From Cyanidium caldarium (lineage: Eukaryota; Rhodophyta; Bangiophyceae; Cyanidiales; Cyanidiaceae), in the NCBI GenBank assembly GCA_026184775.1, contig JANCYW010000016.1, positions 186,001 through 250,000 on the forward strand: a stretch of DNA of 64,000 bases. The letters are read 5' to 3'. The notes beneath the pieces were generated by a model. The model was not told where the DNA came from. It made no database searches and was given only the letters and a program-made list of their open reading frames with translations. The first letter of the stretch is position 1, and every line of letters begins with the position of its first letter. Positions 32,806 to 40,042 of this stretch are shown piece by piece. Both the position numbers and the translations under genes were made by a program.

Positions 32806-33735
32806 ATGACTCGTGTCAAGAGGAGTTCATCGACTGCGCTGTCGCTGCTGCTTCTCTCGCTGCTCCTACTGGCGTCTCTGGTGCGCGCCGTTCCCACAAA
32901 AGTGCGCGGGATCGACATCAACAGCATAGGCGGAAGCGGCGGGTCCGGAATCAGCGGGATCGACATCAACAACGCCGGGACGCAAGGCGCTGGCACCGGC
33001 GGTATCGCGATCGGCAACATCGGCGGCGCTGGCGGCACCGCAGAGGGCGGGAACGGTATCGCCAATGTCGGTGGCACTGGCGGCACGGGCACTGGCGGCG
33101 TCGCCATCGGCAACATCGGCGGCGCTGGCGGCACCGCAGAGGGCGGGAACGGTATCGCCAATGTCGGTGGCACTGGCGGCACGGGCACTGGCGGCGTCGC
33201 CATCGGCAACATTGGAGGTACCGGCGGCGACGCGCAGAGTGGAGACGGAGTGGGGAATCGAGGAGGAATTGGCGGCACGGGCACTGGCGGCGTCGCTATC
33301 GGGAATGTGGGCGGTGTCGGCGGCGACGCACAGAGTGGGAACGGAATAGGGAATCAGTACGGAAGAGGCGGCGCGGGTAACGGTGGCGTTGCTATTGGGA
33401 ACATCGCTGGGTATGGCGGTGGCGCATTCAGCGGAAACGGAGTGGGCAACATCGGGGGGACCGGCGGGAGTGGCACCGGCGGCGTCGCCATCGGCAACAT
33501 CGATGGAGCGTATGGGACTGGCGAGGGCGGAGCCGGAGTCGGCAACGAGTACGGCTCCGGTGGGAGTGGCACCGGCGGAACCGGCATCGGGAATATTTTG
33601 GGTTACGGCGAGACGGGCATCGGTGGGGCAGGCTTTGGCAACTTGGGAGGAGTGGACGGCACGGGCAAGGGCGGCAGCGGTATCGGTTATGAGCCGATTT
33701 CTCGGGCAGTTGCGCCTTTGCAGGGGGTGGAGTAG
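32806..33735 (+). CDS. Secreted glycine-rich repeat protein 2 (7 x 32 residues)
   Basis: A 309-residue protein. The signal peptide MTRVKRSSSTALSLLLLSLL is followed by LLASLVRA and probable cleavage before VPTKV. After an irregular lead (GIDINSIGGSGG, GIDINNAGTQGA) come seven tandem 32-residue units, each made of two 16-residue halves of the form GGxAIGNIGGxGGxxx + GGxGxxNxGGxGGxGT. The last unit is followed by GGSGIGYEPISRAVAPLQ, a C-terminal cap shared with member 3 (GGEGIGY). No Cys and few charges apart from some Asp/Glu. The regular 16-residue period with Asn and Ile/Val at fixed places suggests a beta-solenoid rather than flexible glycine-rich filler. Coordinates 33022-33213 contain two nearly identical 96-bp units. 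Confidence 0.85.
   Translation: MTRVKRSSSTALSLLLLSLLLLASLVRAVPTKVRGIDINSIGGSGGSGISGIDINNAGTQGAGTGGIAIGNIGGAGGTAEGGNGIANVGGTGGTGTGGVAIGNIGGAGGTAEGGNGIANVGGTGGTGTGGVAIGNIGGTGGDAQSGDGVGNRGGIGGTGTGGVAIGNVGGVGGDAQSGNGIGNQYGRGGAGNGGVAIGNIAGYGGGAFSGNGVGNIGGTGGSGTGGVAIGNIDGAYGTGEGGAGVGNEYGSGGSGTGGTGIGNILGYGETGIGGAGFGNLGGVDGTGKGGSGIGYEPISRAVAPLQGVE
32992..33690 (+). repeat. Tandem 96-bp coding repeats
   Basis: Seven 96-bp units coding the 32-residue repeats of glycine-rich protein 2. Units at 33022-33117 and 33118-33213 match at 95 of 96 bases, so at least this duplication is recent; later units are diverged at both DNA and protein level. Confidence 0.85.
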
Positions 33736-34400
33736 TGATATCGATGTAGAGAACGGAACATATGTTTGCGGGAGGAATCCGATACTTTTCAGTGGTGTCG
33801 CAAAGTGCCGCGCAACCGGGGGCTCGTCACCTCACGTTATGGTGCACCAGACGGATAAATATACGGTCTGCGAGGCCATGTTCTGCGCCCGAATGCCAGT
33901 TGCGAGCGCAAGCCTTCAAAGGCACTCGTGCGCGTGTGCGCGTCACGCGAGCCGCTGATCTTGATTCACTGAGAACGGTCTCGCGATCGCGTGAGCTCGA
34001 TTTGGTTCTTACGTGTTGCTCGCGCGGATGCGAATCTGCACGCAATGCGCCTCGGCTGCTGACGTGTGAATCGAGTTTTTGCACTCGCGAGACTGCGAAT
34101 GCGCTGTGCTGACAGTGCAGTGCGCTCGCGAGAGCGCAAATAACGAGGGACAGCGCACTTCTCCGGGTTACGTATTCGCGCATCTCGCGTGCGTTAGCGT
34201 CGGTTCGTGCGTTACTTGTGAGCTCCGAGTCGCGATGAAAACCGCGAGCGACGGCAGCACACCTCGCTGCGCACTGCGGCATTGGTGTTGCTCGGGGGCG
34301 CTCACCCAACTCTTAAGTAGCGACTGCCACCTCCTGGTGACTCGTGTCTTCGACTTGCAACCTGCGTGACCAACTTGCTCTCCACACTTGGTATACCACG
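33736..34400. promoter_or_regulatory. Spacer upstream of glycine-rich gene 3
   Basis: 665 bp, the second longest gene-free stretch here and visibly less GC-rich. Two CTCGCGAG palindromes (34084-34091 and 34125-34132) and the collinear blocks GTGCGTTAC (near 34207), ATTGGTGTTG (34281-34290) and ACTGCCAC (near 34323) also found before gene 2. GTATAC lies at 34391-34396, just before the ATG. No coding frame is convincing. Confidence 0.45.
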
Positions 34401-34955
34401 ATGTATCGCTTGAAGTGGACTTCGGTATTTGCGGTGCTGGCCGTGGTGGCGGCGCTGTTGGCGGCGATGGTGAGTGCGTATCCGGTAGTGATGCGGGCGT
34501 CGGCTCCGCGTGGCGTCGGCGGTGAGGGTGTCGGAAATTTTGGGGGGATTGGCGGGGTCGGCGTTGGCGGGGCGGGTATTGGCACCGAGGGAGGCCTTGG
34601 CGGGACCGGCGAGGGCGGAAAGGGCTTTGGCAATGAGGAGGGAGTCGGCGGTTTCGGTCAGGGCGGCCAGGGGGTTGGCAATATTGCAGGCTTGGGTGGA
34701 AAGGGTTTGGGCGGGGACGGTGTTGGTAATAGCGGTGGGGTGAGCGGTATTGGCACGGGCGGGGCTGGCCTTGGCAACGATCAAGGCGTGCGGGGGTTGG
34801 GCATCGGTGGAACAGGTGTTGGAAATATCTTGGGTAATGGCGGCTCCGGCACGGGCGGGGATGGTATTGGCAACATCGGCGGGATCGATGGCATTGGTGT
34901 TGGCGGGGAAGGCATTGGCTATACGGCAACGCCGACGCCGAAGTCACGTCGTTAA
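34401..34955 (+). CDS. Secreted glycine-rich repeat protein 3 (8 x 16 residues)
   Basis: A 184-residue protein. MYRLKWTSVFAVLAVVAALL then AAMVSA is a signal peptide with cleavage before YPVVM. After RASAPRGV come eight consecutive 16-residue units without any length variation, beginning GGEGVGNFGGIGGVGV and GGAGIGTEGGLGGTGE, consensus GGxG[VIL]GNxxGxGGxGx. The end GGEGIGYTATPTPKSRR starts like a ninth unit and closes with the same GIGY as protein 2. It is therefore built like protein 2 but with simple instead of paired units. The invariant spacing, the Asn at place 7 and the aliphatic at place 5 argue for a repeated structural turn. Likely extracellular. Confidence 0.85.
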   Translation: MYRLKWTSVFAVLAVVAALLAAMVSAYPVVMRASAPRGVGGEGVGNFGGIGGVGVGGAGIGTEGGLGGTGEGGKGFGNEEGVGGFGQGGQGVGNIAGLGGKGLGGDGVGNSGGVSGIGTGGAGLGNDQGVRGLGIGGTGVGNILGNGGSGTGGDGIGNIGGIDGIGVGGEGIGYTATPTPKSRR

Positions 34956-35333
34956 TCGTGTGACGATATGCCGTTGACTCTGAAATGACCTGGAGGCCAA
35001 CTTCAGTGGAAGAGGGCGTCACGATGGGTACTTGCCAACGACCGGAATACCATCTGGCGCGGGCGCGGAGGAAAGTGGAAAGCTGCCACCTGGCTCGAAT
35101 GGGGAGGGATTTCTTCACGGGTTATCACGTAGCGGCCACGCTTTGAATGTCGTAAAGACCGAGCTGCGGACCGACACGCTTGCGCAACTCCAGCGCCCAA
35201 CTCGCTGTTCTTGTCGTCGCTTTCGAGCTACCTGTCCAATCGCGGCAGAACGGAACTGGGTTTCTTGAGTCCGCCTCCGGCCTCTGCTCCGTGCCGTCAA
35301 CGGTCCCTCTCAAACGCTTTACCTCTCTCTCTC
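34956..35333. other. Spacer between glycine-rich gene 3 and TTC1-like gene
   Basis: 378 bp holding the trailer of glycine-rich gene 3 and the promoter of the TPR gene. A pyrimidine-rich leader (ACCTCTCTCTCTC) precedes the next ATG. Nothing else recognised. Confidence 0.35.
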
Positions 35334-35957
35334 ATGGTGCACATTTCCCCGCTCCCCGACTCCCCCACCCACTATGAGCACCACCTCGGCAACGTCGCCT
35401 ACGCCCGCCGCGACTTTTTCACCGCCATCACCCACTACACCCGCGCCCTCGATTCTCTCCCGCTCGACTCCACCAACGAATCCCTCCTCCCATTAACCGC
35501 CACGCTCTATTGCAACCGAGCAGCCGCGCGCCTCAAACTAGCCTCCATCTCCGACGCGGACGAGCGACCCGCTCACTACACCCACGTTATCCAAGACGCC
35601 ACCAGGGCGCTCGACCTCCTGGACTCCCACCCAACCCTCTCACCACCTCTCTGCTCCCTCCGAGTCAAGGCACTCCACCGCCGCAAGTGCGCCCACCTAT
35701 CCCTCGACCATATACGCGCCGCCGCGCAGGACGCGCACACCCTCGCCACCCTCCGACCCGAGTACACCGCCGAGGCCGGCGAGCTCGCCTCCCGCGCCGA
35801 CGCCCACGCCGAGAAGCAAAAAACCGAGGCACTCGACCAGCTCAAGGAGCTGGGCAACTCCCTCCTGGGCCACTTTGGACTCTCCCTCGACAACTTTCAG
35901 CCCACCCGCAACCCCGACGGCACCTACTCCATCCAGTATTCTTCTAAACCCACCTGA
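35334..35957 (+). CDS. TTC1: TTC1-like TPR co-chaperone
   Basis: A 207-residue protein with three TPR motifs (GNVAYARRDFFTAITHYTRA; LYCNRAAARLKLASI; LHRRKCAHLSLDHIRAAAQD) and the specific C-terminal end of TTC1, ALDQLKELGNSLLGHFGLSL followed by DNFQPTRNPDGTYSIQ. TTC1 binds the C-terminus of Hsp70/Hsp90 through its TPRs and acts in the cytosol. It lacks the longer acidic N-terminus of animal TTC1. ATG at 35334 is the first in the frame and follows a pyrimidine-rich leader. Same strand as SAM synthetase, 81 bp downstream. Confidence 0.87.
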   Translation: MVHISPLPDSPTHYEHHLGNVAYARRDFFTAITHYTRALDSLPLDSTNESLLPLTATLYCNRAAARLKLASISDADERPAHYTHVIQDATRALDLLDSHPTLSPPLCSLRVKALHRRKCAHLSLDHIRAAAQDAHTLATLRPEYTAEAGELASRADAHAEKQKTEALDQLKELGNSLLGHFGLSLDNFQPTRNPDGTYSIQYSSKPT

Positions 35958-36038
35958 GACGTTCCTCGTCGTCGCTTCTGTCGTCGGCGGGTTTTCCATT
36001 TCCGCCCTCCCCTCGTGCCCGCATCTCGCTCTCCTACC

Positions 36039-37214
36039 ATGACCGCAGAGAAAATCCGCCACTTTTTCTTCACGTCCGAGTCGGTCAACGAGGGCCACCC
36101 GGACAAGCTGTGCGATCAGGTGTCCGACGCGGTGCTGGACGCGTGCCTCGCGCAGGACCCGCACTCGCGGGTGGCCTGCGAGACGGCCGTCAAAACCGGG
36201 ATGGTGATGGTGTTCGGGGAGATCACCACCAAGGCGCGGGTGGACTACCAGCAGGTGGTGCGCGAGACGATTCGCGACATCGGCTTCGATGACGCCGCCA
36301 AGGGCTTCGATTACCGCACCTGCCGAGTGCTGCAGGAGCTGCACGCGCAGTCGCCGGAGATCGCCGCCGGCGTGCACGTGGGACGGGAGACGTTGGATAT
36401 CGGCGCCGGCGACCAGGGCATCATGTTCGGATATGCCACTGACGAGAGTCCGGAGCTGATGCCGCTGACGCAATCGCTGGCCACCCGACTAGGCAAGCGG
36501 CTGACCGAGGTGCGCAAGAACGGCGTGCTGCCGTACATCCGGCCGGACGGCAAGACGCAGGTGACGTTGGAGTACGAGAAGCGCGGCGGATTTCTCAAGC
36601 CGCTGCGGGTGGATGCGATCGTCATCTCCACGCAACACGACCCGGGCATCCTGCAGGAGAAGCTGCACGCCGATCTGAAGGAGCACGTGATCAAACCGGT
36701 GATCCCGGCCGAGCTGCTGGACGCCTCCACGCGATACTTTCTGAACCCGAGCGGCAGTTTCGTGGTGGGCGGGCCCGAGGGCGATGCCGGCCTCACCGGC
36801 CGCAAGATCATCATCGACACCTACGGCGGCTGGGGCGGGCACGGCGGCGGCGCCTTCTCCGGCAAGGACCCCACCAAGGTGGATCGCAGCGCCGCATACG
36901 TGGCGCGCTGGGTGGCCAAGTCGGTGGTGGCGGCCGGGCTGGCGGCGCGCTGCCAGGTGCAGTTGAGTTATTCCATTGGCGTGGCCGAACCGACCTCCAT
37001 CTTTCTGGACACGTACGGCACCGCCAAACTCGGCTGGGACGACGACGCCATCCTGCAGGTGGTGAAGCGCAACTTTGACTTTCGCCCCGGCGCCATCGCC
37101 CAGGAGCTGGACCTGCTCAAACCCAAGTACCGCAAGACCGCCACCTACGGCCACTTTGGCCGCGAGGACGACCCCGACTTTACCTGGGAAATCCCCAAAA
37201 AGTTGCTGCCGTGA
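36039..37214 (+). CDS. METK: S-adenosylmethionine synthetase
   Basis: A 391-residue methionine adenosyltransferase, cytosolic, making SAM from Met and ATP. N-terminal [20 protein letters not shown] with the ATP-binding His and Asp, the hexapeptide region [15 protein letters not shown], and the glycine-rich P-loop-like [19 protein letters not shown] are all intact. Length is exactly that of plant and animal enzymes, with no transit peptide. ATG at 36039 gives [14 protein letters not shown]. Short 81- and 49-bp gaps to the neighbours on the same strand. Confidence 0.97.
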   Translation: MTAEKIRHFFFTSESVNEGHPDKLCDQVSDAVLDACLAQDPHSRVACETAVKTGMVMVFGEITTKARVDYQQVVRETIRDIGFDDAAKGFDYRTCRVLQELHAQSPEIAAGVHVGRETLDIGAGDQGIMFGYATDESPELMPLTQSLATRLGKRLTEVRKNGVLPYIRPDGKTQVTLEYEKRGGFLKPLRVDAIVISTQHDPGILQEKLHADLKEHVIKPVIPAELLDASTRYFLNPSGSFVVGGPEGDAGLTGRKIIIDTYGGWGGHGGGAFSGKDPTKVDRSAAYVARWVAKSVVAAGLAARCQVQLSYSIGVAEPTSIFLDTYGTAKLGWDDDAILQVVKRNFDFRPGAIAQELDLLKPKYRKTATYGHFGREDDPDFTWEIPKKLLP

Positions 37215-37263
37215 GCGGATAGGTAAACGAGGAGGTGTGCGTGCGTGTGAGGAACACGTGGGC

Positions 37264-39195
37264 ATGGACAAGTTGTCGGCGCTGGCCGACCGCAAGGGTT
37301 GGGAGCGTTCGGCGCGACGTTTCGGCTGCGACCCGTCGACGAGCGGTCTCCGATCGCCTCTCAACATGTTCCTGAACAGCGCCACCAGGCTCACCGCGAG
37401 ACGGCGCACCTCGGCGACTCGGATCACCCCGTTGGACGTCTCCCTCCCTCGCCACGACATCCCCCGGTGGCGGCTACGGCGTCGGCGGCGACGCGCCGCG
37501 CTCCCTCTCCATCTGAACGCCGAGCCCGTTGTCCGGTACACCGACTCGTTTCGGGAGTACTACCAGTCGCGAAAAGTACCGCTACCCTCGTCCGTGTATC
37601 CGGTGACCCTGTTCCCATTGCATAGGCGCATCTTTGCGGATCGCCTCACGCCGGTGGTAGCGTACCGGGCGCTGGTGTCGAGCGATGCGCCCGAGCAGCC
37701 GCCGTCGTTCCTGCTCGAGTCGGTGGTGGGCGGCGATCAGGTAGGGCGGTATTCGTACGTGGGCACGGAGCCGGCCGCGCAAGTCATAGCGCACCAGCAA
37801 CGGGTGGAGTTGTGGTGGGGCAGCGATGTGTCGGAGCCGCTGCAGCTGGAGGCACCCGATCCGTGGGTGCTGCTGCGACAGCTGACCGAGCAGACGCAGC
37901 TGGCGGCGCCAGCACCGGTGGCGGGCGCATTCTGTGGCGGATGGGTGGGGTACGGCGGTTATGACACGGTGCGGTATGCGGAGAGCAAGAAGATGCCGTT
38001 TTCGGCGGCGCCGCCGGATGACCGCGGCCTGCCCGATCTGCATTTTTCGCTCTTCCGCGAAGTGGTGGTGTTCGACAACGTCAACAAGAGCGTGAGCGTG
38101 GTGGTATGGGTGGCGCAAGAGGAGCACGCGAGTGCGGCCGAGGCGCAGGCGTACGGCGAGCGCCGCCTGGAGGCGATTGTGGGGCGGCTGACGCTGCTGG
38201 AGGCGGCCGTGGAACGACTGCCGCCCGGGCAGGTGTCGCTGGAGACGCTGCGGCGGCCGGTGCCCATGCGCAGCAACATGAGCAAGGCGACGTTTATGAA
38301 AGCGCTGGAACGCATTCACGAGCACGTCTTGGACGGCAACACGTTCCAGACGGTGTTCAGCCAGCGCTTCGAGCGGGAGACGCGCGCCCCGCCGTTTGAG
38401 ATCTACCGGGCGTTGCGCATCGTGAACCCGTCGCCGTACATGATCTACCTGCGGGTGCGCGGCTCGCGGCTGATCGCTTCGTCGCCGGAGATTCTGTGCA
38501 AGACGCGCGGCCGCAAGGTGTGGAACCGGCCGCTGGCGGGCACGCGAAGACGCGGCGCCACCGCCGACGAGGACGAGCAGCTGGAGCGCGAGCTGCTGGC
38601 CGACGAGAAGGACCGCTGCGAGCACGTGATGCTGGTGGACCTGGGCCGTAACGACGTCGGCCGGGTGGCCCGCTTCGGCACCGTCAAGGTGGAGCGCTTC
38701 TTCGAAATCGAGCGGTACAGCCACGTGATGCACATCAGCTCCACCATCACCGGCGAGCTGTGGGACGAGCTCACCTGCTGGGACGCGCTGCGCGCCACCC
38801 TGCCGGCCGGCACCATCTCGGGCGCGCCCAAAGTGCGCAGCATGCAGATCATCGACGAGCTGGAGTTGAACAAGCGCGGGCCGTACGGCGGCGGCATCGG
38901 GTACGTGTCGTTCGGCGCCAACGAGATGGATATTGCGCTGGCGCTGCGCACCATGGTGGTGCCGGACGCGCTGGCGGCGGATGCGGTGCACGGCCCGTGG
39001 ACCGTCCACATCCAGGCCGGCGCCGGCATCGTGTACGCTTCCGACCCCGAGTCCGAGTACCAGGAGACCGTCAACAAGGCGGCCGCGCTCGGACGGGCCA
39101 TCGACCTGGCTGAACAGGCTTTTCTGGGACAGGCGCCCGCCGAAGCGCCGGAAACGGTCGAGGCGGTCAGCACCGGCAGCGAGGGGCGAGCGTAA
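37264..39195 (+). CDS. trpE: Anthranilate synthase component I (TrpE), plastid-targeted
   Basis: A 643-residue chorismate-using enzyme for the first step of Trp synthesis. The N-terminal TrpE domain has the feedback-site motif FLLESVVGGDQVGRYSYVG. The catalytic domain has VFSQRFERETRAPPFEIYRA, LIASSPEILCKTRGRKVW, RPLAGTRRRG, DLGRNDVGRVARFGTVKVER and GTISGAPKVRSMQIIDELE. Residues 1-95 are Arg/Ser/Thr-rich and include MFLNSATRLTARRRTSATR, which suits a plastid transit peptide. Another ATG at 37366 begins exactly there, so the first 34 residues may be untranslated. No glutaminase domain is fused; in red algae TrpG is usually plastid-encoded, which would make this the partner. Confidence 0.95.
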   Translation: MDKLSALADRKGWERSARRFGCDPSTSGLRSPLNMFLNSATRLTARRRTSATRITPLDVSLPRHDIPRWRLRRRRRRAALPLHLNAEPVVRYTDSFREYYQSRKVPLPSSVYPVTLFPLHRRIFADRLTPVVAYRALVSSDAPEQPPSFLLESVVGGDQVGRYSYVGTEPAAQVIAHQQRVELWWGSDVSEPLQLEAPDPWVLLRQLTEQTQLAAPAPVAGAFCGGWVGYGGYDTVRYAESKKMPFSAAPPDDRGLPDLHFSLFREVVVFDNVNKSVSVVVWVAQEEHASAAEAQAYGERRLEAIVGRLTLLEAAVERLPPGQVSLETLRRPVPMRSNMSKATFMKALERIHEHVLDGNTFQTVFSQRFERETRAPPFEIYRALRIVNPSPYMIYLRVRGSRLIASSPEILCKTRGRKVWNRPLAGTRRRGATADEDEQLERELLADEKDRCEHVMLVDLGRNDVGRVARFGTVKVERFFEIERYSHVMHISSTITGELWDELTCWDALRATLPAGTISGAPKVRSMQIIDELELNKRGPYGGGIGYVSFGANEMDIALALRTMVVPDALAADAVHGPWTVHIQAGAGIVYASDPESEYQETVNKAAALGRAIDLAEQAFLGQAPAEAPETVEAVSTGSEGRA

Positions 39196-39288
39196 ACGCG
39201 TCGGTCTGCGGGGCGTTTGGCGTTGGCGACGACTGCCCCAGAGCCGGGAGGGAGTGCGCACCTGTCAGGAGTGTCTCAACTTGTGCTC

Positions 39289-40026
39289 ATGGAGCAGGCA
39301 CGCGCTCGGGCAGAGTTGGTGGACGGGGAGTTTTGGGTGGTGCAGCCGGCGCACGTGCGTCTCTGTTGGCAGTCGCTGATGGGGTTCGGCAAGGGCAACC
39401 TAAGCCGCAGCGAGCCGGTGTACGCGCGCGTAGTGACCGGTCGGATGGACAGCGGCAGTTTGGGTAAGGCGACACGCGGCATGGTGCGGGCGGTGGGCGG
39501 CAACAGTCAGGCGCGCGATCCGCACGTGGAGCACTTGCACTTGGCGCCGTACGAGGCGGCCTATCTGGTGTTCGACGAGCGCCTGCTCATCGTCAGCGGT
39601 TTAGAAGGTGCACCGGCGCTGTGGGAGTTCTGTCGCGGGCGCTGGCCTGAGTTTCTGCGCCAGTACGCGGTGTATCGGGCGTACCGACGGGCCGGCTGGG
39701 CGTTGCACTCGGGCTGCAAGTACGGCGCCGACTTTGTGTTGTATCGGTTTCAGCGGGCACGCGCTCGGCACGTGCATGCGCCGTACACGGTGCTGGTGCG
39801 GCGGCATGATGAGCCGGTGCAGCGACGGTGGATCGCCCTGCAGAATCAGTTGCGTATGACCAAACAGGTGGCCAAGCGGCTGGTGTACGTGTCGGTGGAC
39901 GACACTGCGGTGCGCCACTGTGAGCGCGAACGGGAGCGCTGGCTCGCCGGGGTGCAGCTGCACGAAGTGCTGGTGGATCGGTGGACTGCGGAGAACAAGC
40001 GCGGCAAGAATGAGGAGCCCGGCTAG
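39289..40026 (+). CDS. SEN2: tRNA-splicing endonuclease catalytic subunit SEN2
   Basis: A 245-residue subunit of the enzyme that cuts introns from pre-tRNA. The nuclease fold is clear: YRAYRRAGWALHSGCKYGAD then FVLYRFQRARARHVHAPYTV with the catalytic Tyr and His, and KQVAKRLVYVSVDD with the Lys. The region before (HLAPYEAAYLVFDERLLIV) is the usual SEN2 N-terminal domain. It is smaller than yeast Sen2 and lacks its long insertions. Start is the first ATG; the frame is open to 39217 only from a TTG. It is transcribed in line after trpE. The same window has an intron-containing tRNA gene, so a substrate for this enzyme exists locally. Confidence 0.92.
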   Translation: MEQARARAELVDGEFWVVQPAHVRLCWQSLMGFGKGNLSRSEPVYARVVTGRMDSGSLGKATRGMVRAVGGNSQARDPHVEHLHLAPYEAAYLVFDERLLIVSGLEGAPALWEFCRGRWPEFLRQYAVYRAYRRAGWALHSGCKYGADFVLYRFQRARARHVHAPYTVLVRRHDEPVQRRWIALQNQLRMTKQVAKRLVYVSVDDTAVRHCERERERWLAGVQLHEVLVDRWTAENKRGKNEEPG

Positions 40027-40042
40027 GTGGAGGTGGGTGATT

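Noticed and set aside
32992-33690. CRISPR-like or transposon-like tandem array
   Set aside because: The 96-bp units are contiguous, in frame and code a regular 32-residue protein repeat; no unique spacers, no terminal repeats.
37582-39261. 559-codon minus-strand open frame across trpE
   Set aside because: Shadow of the clear TrpE gene; low-complexity His/Arg/Gln composition and no motif.
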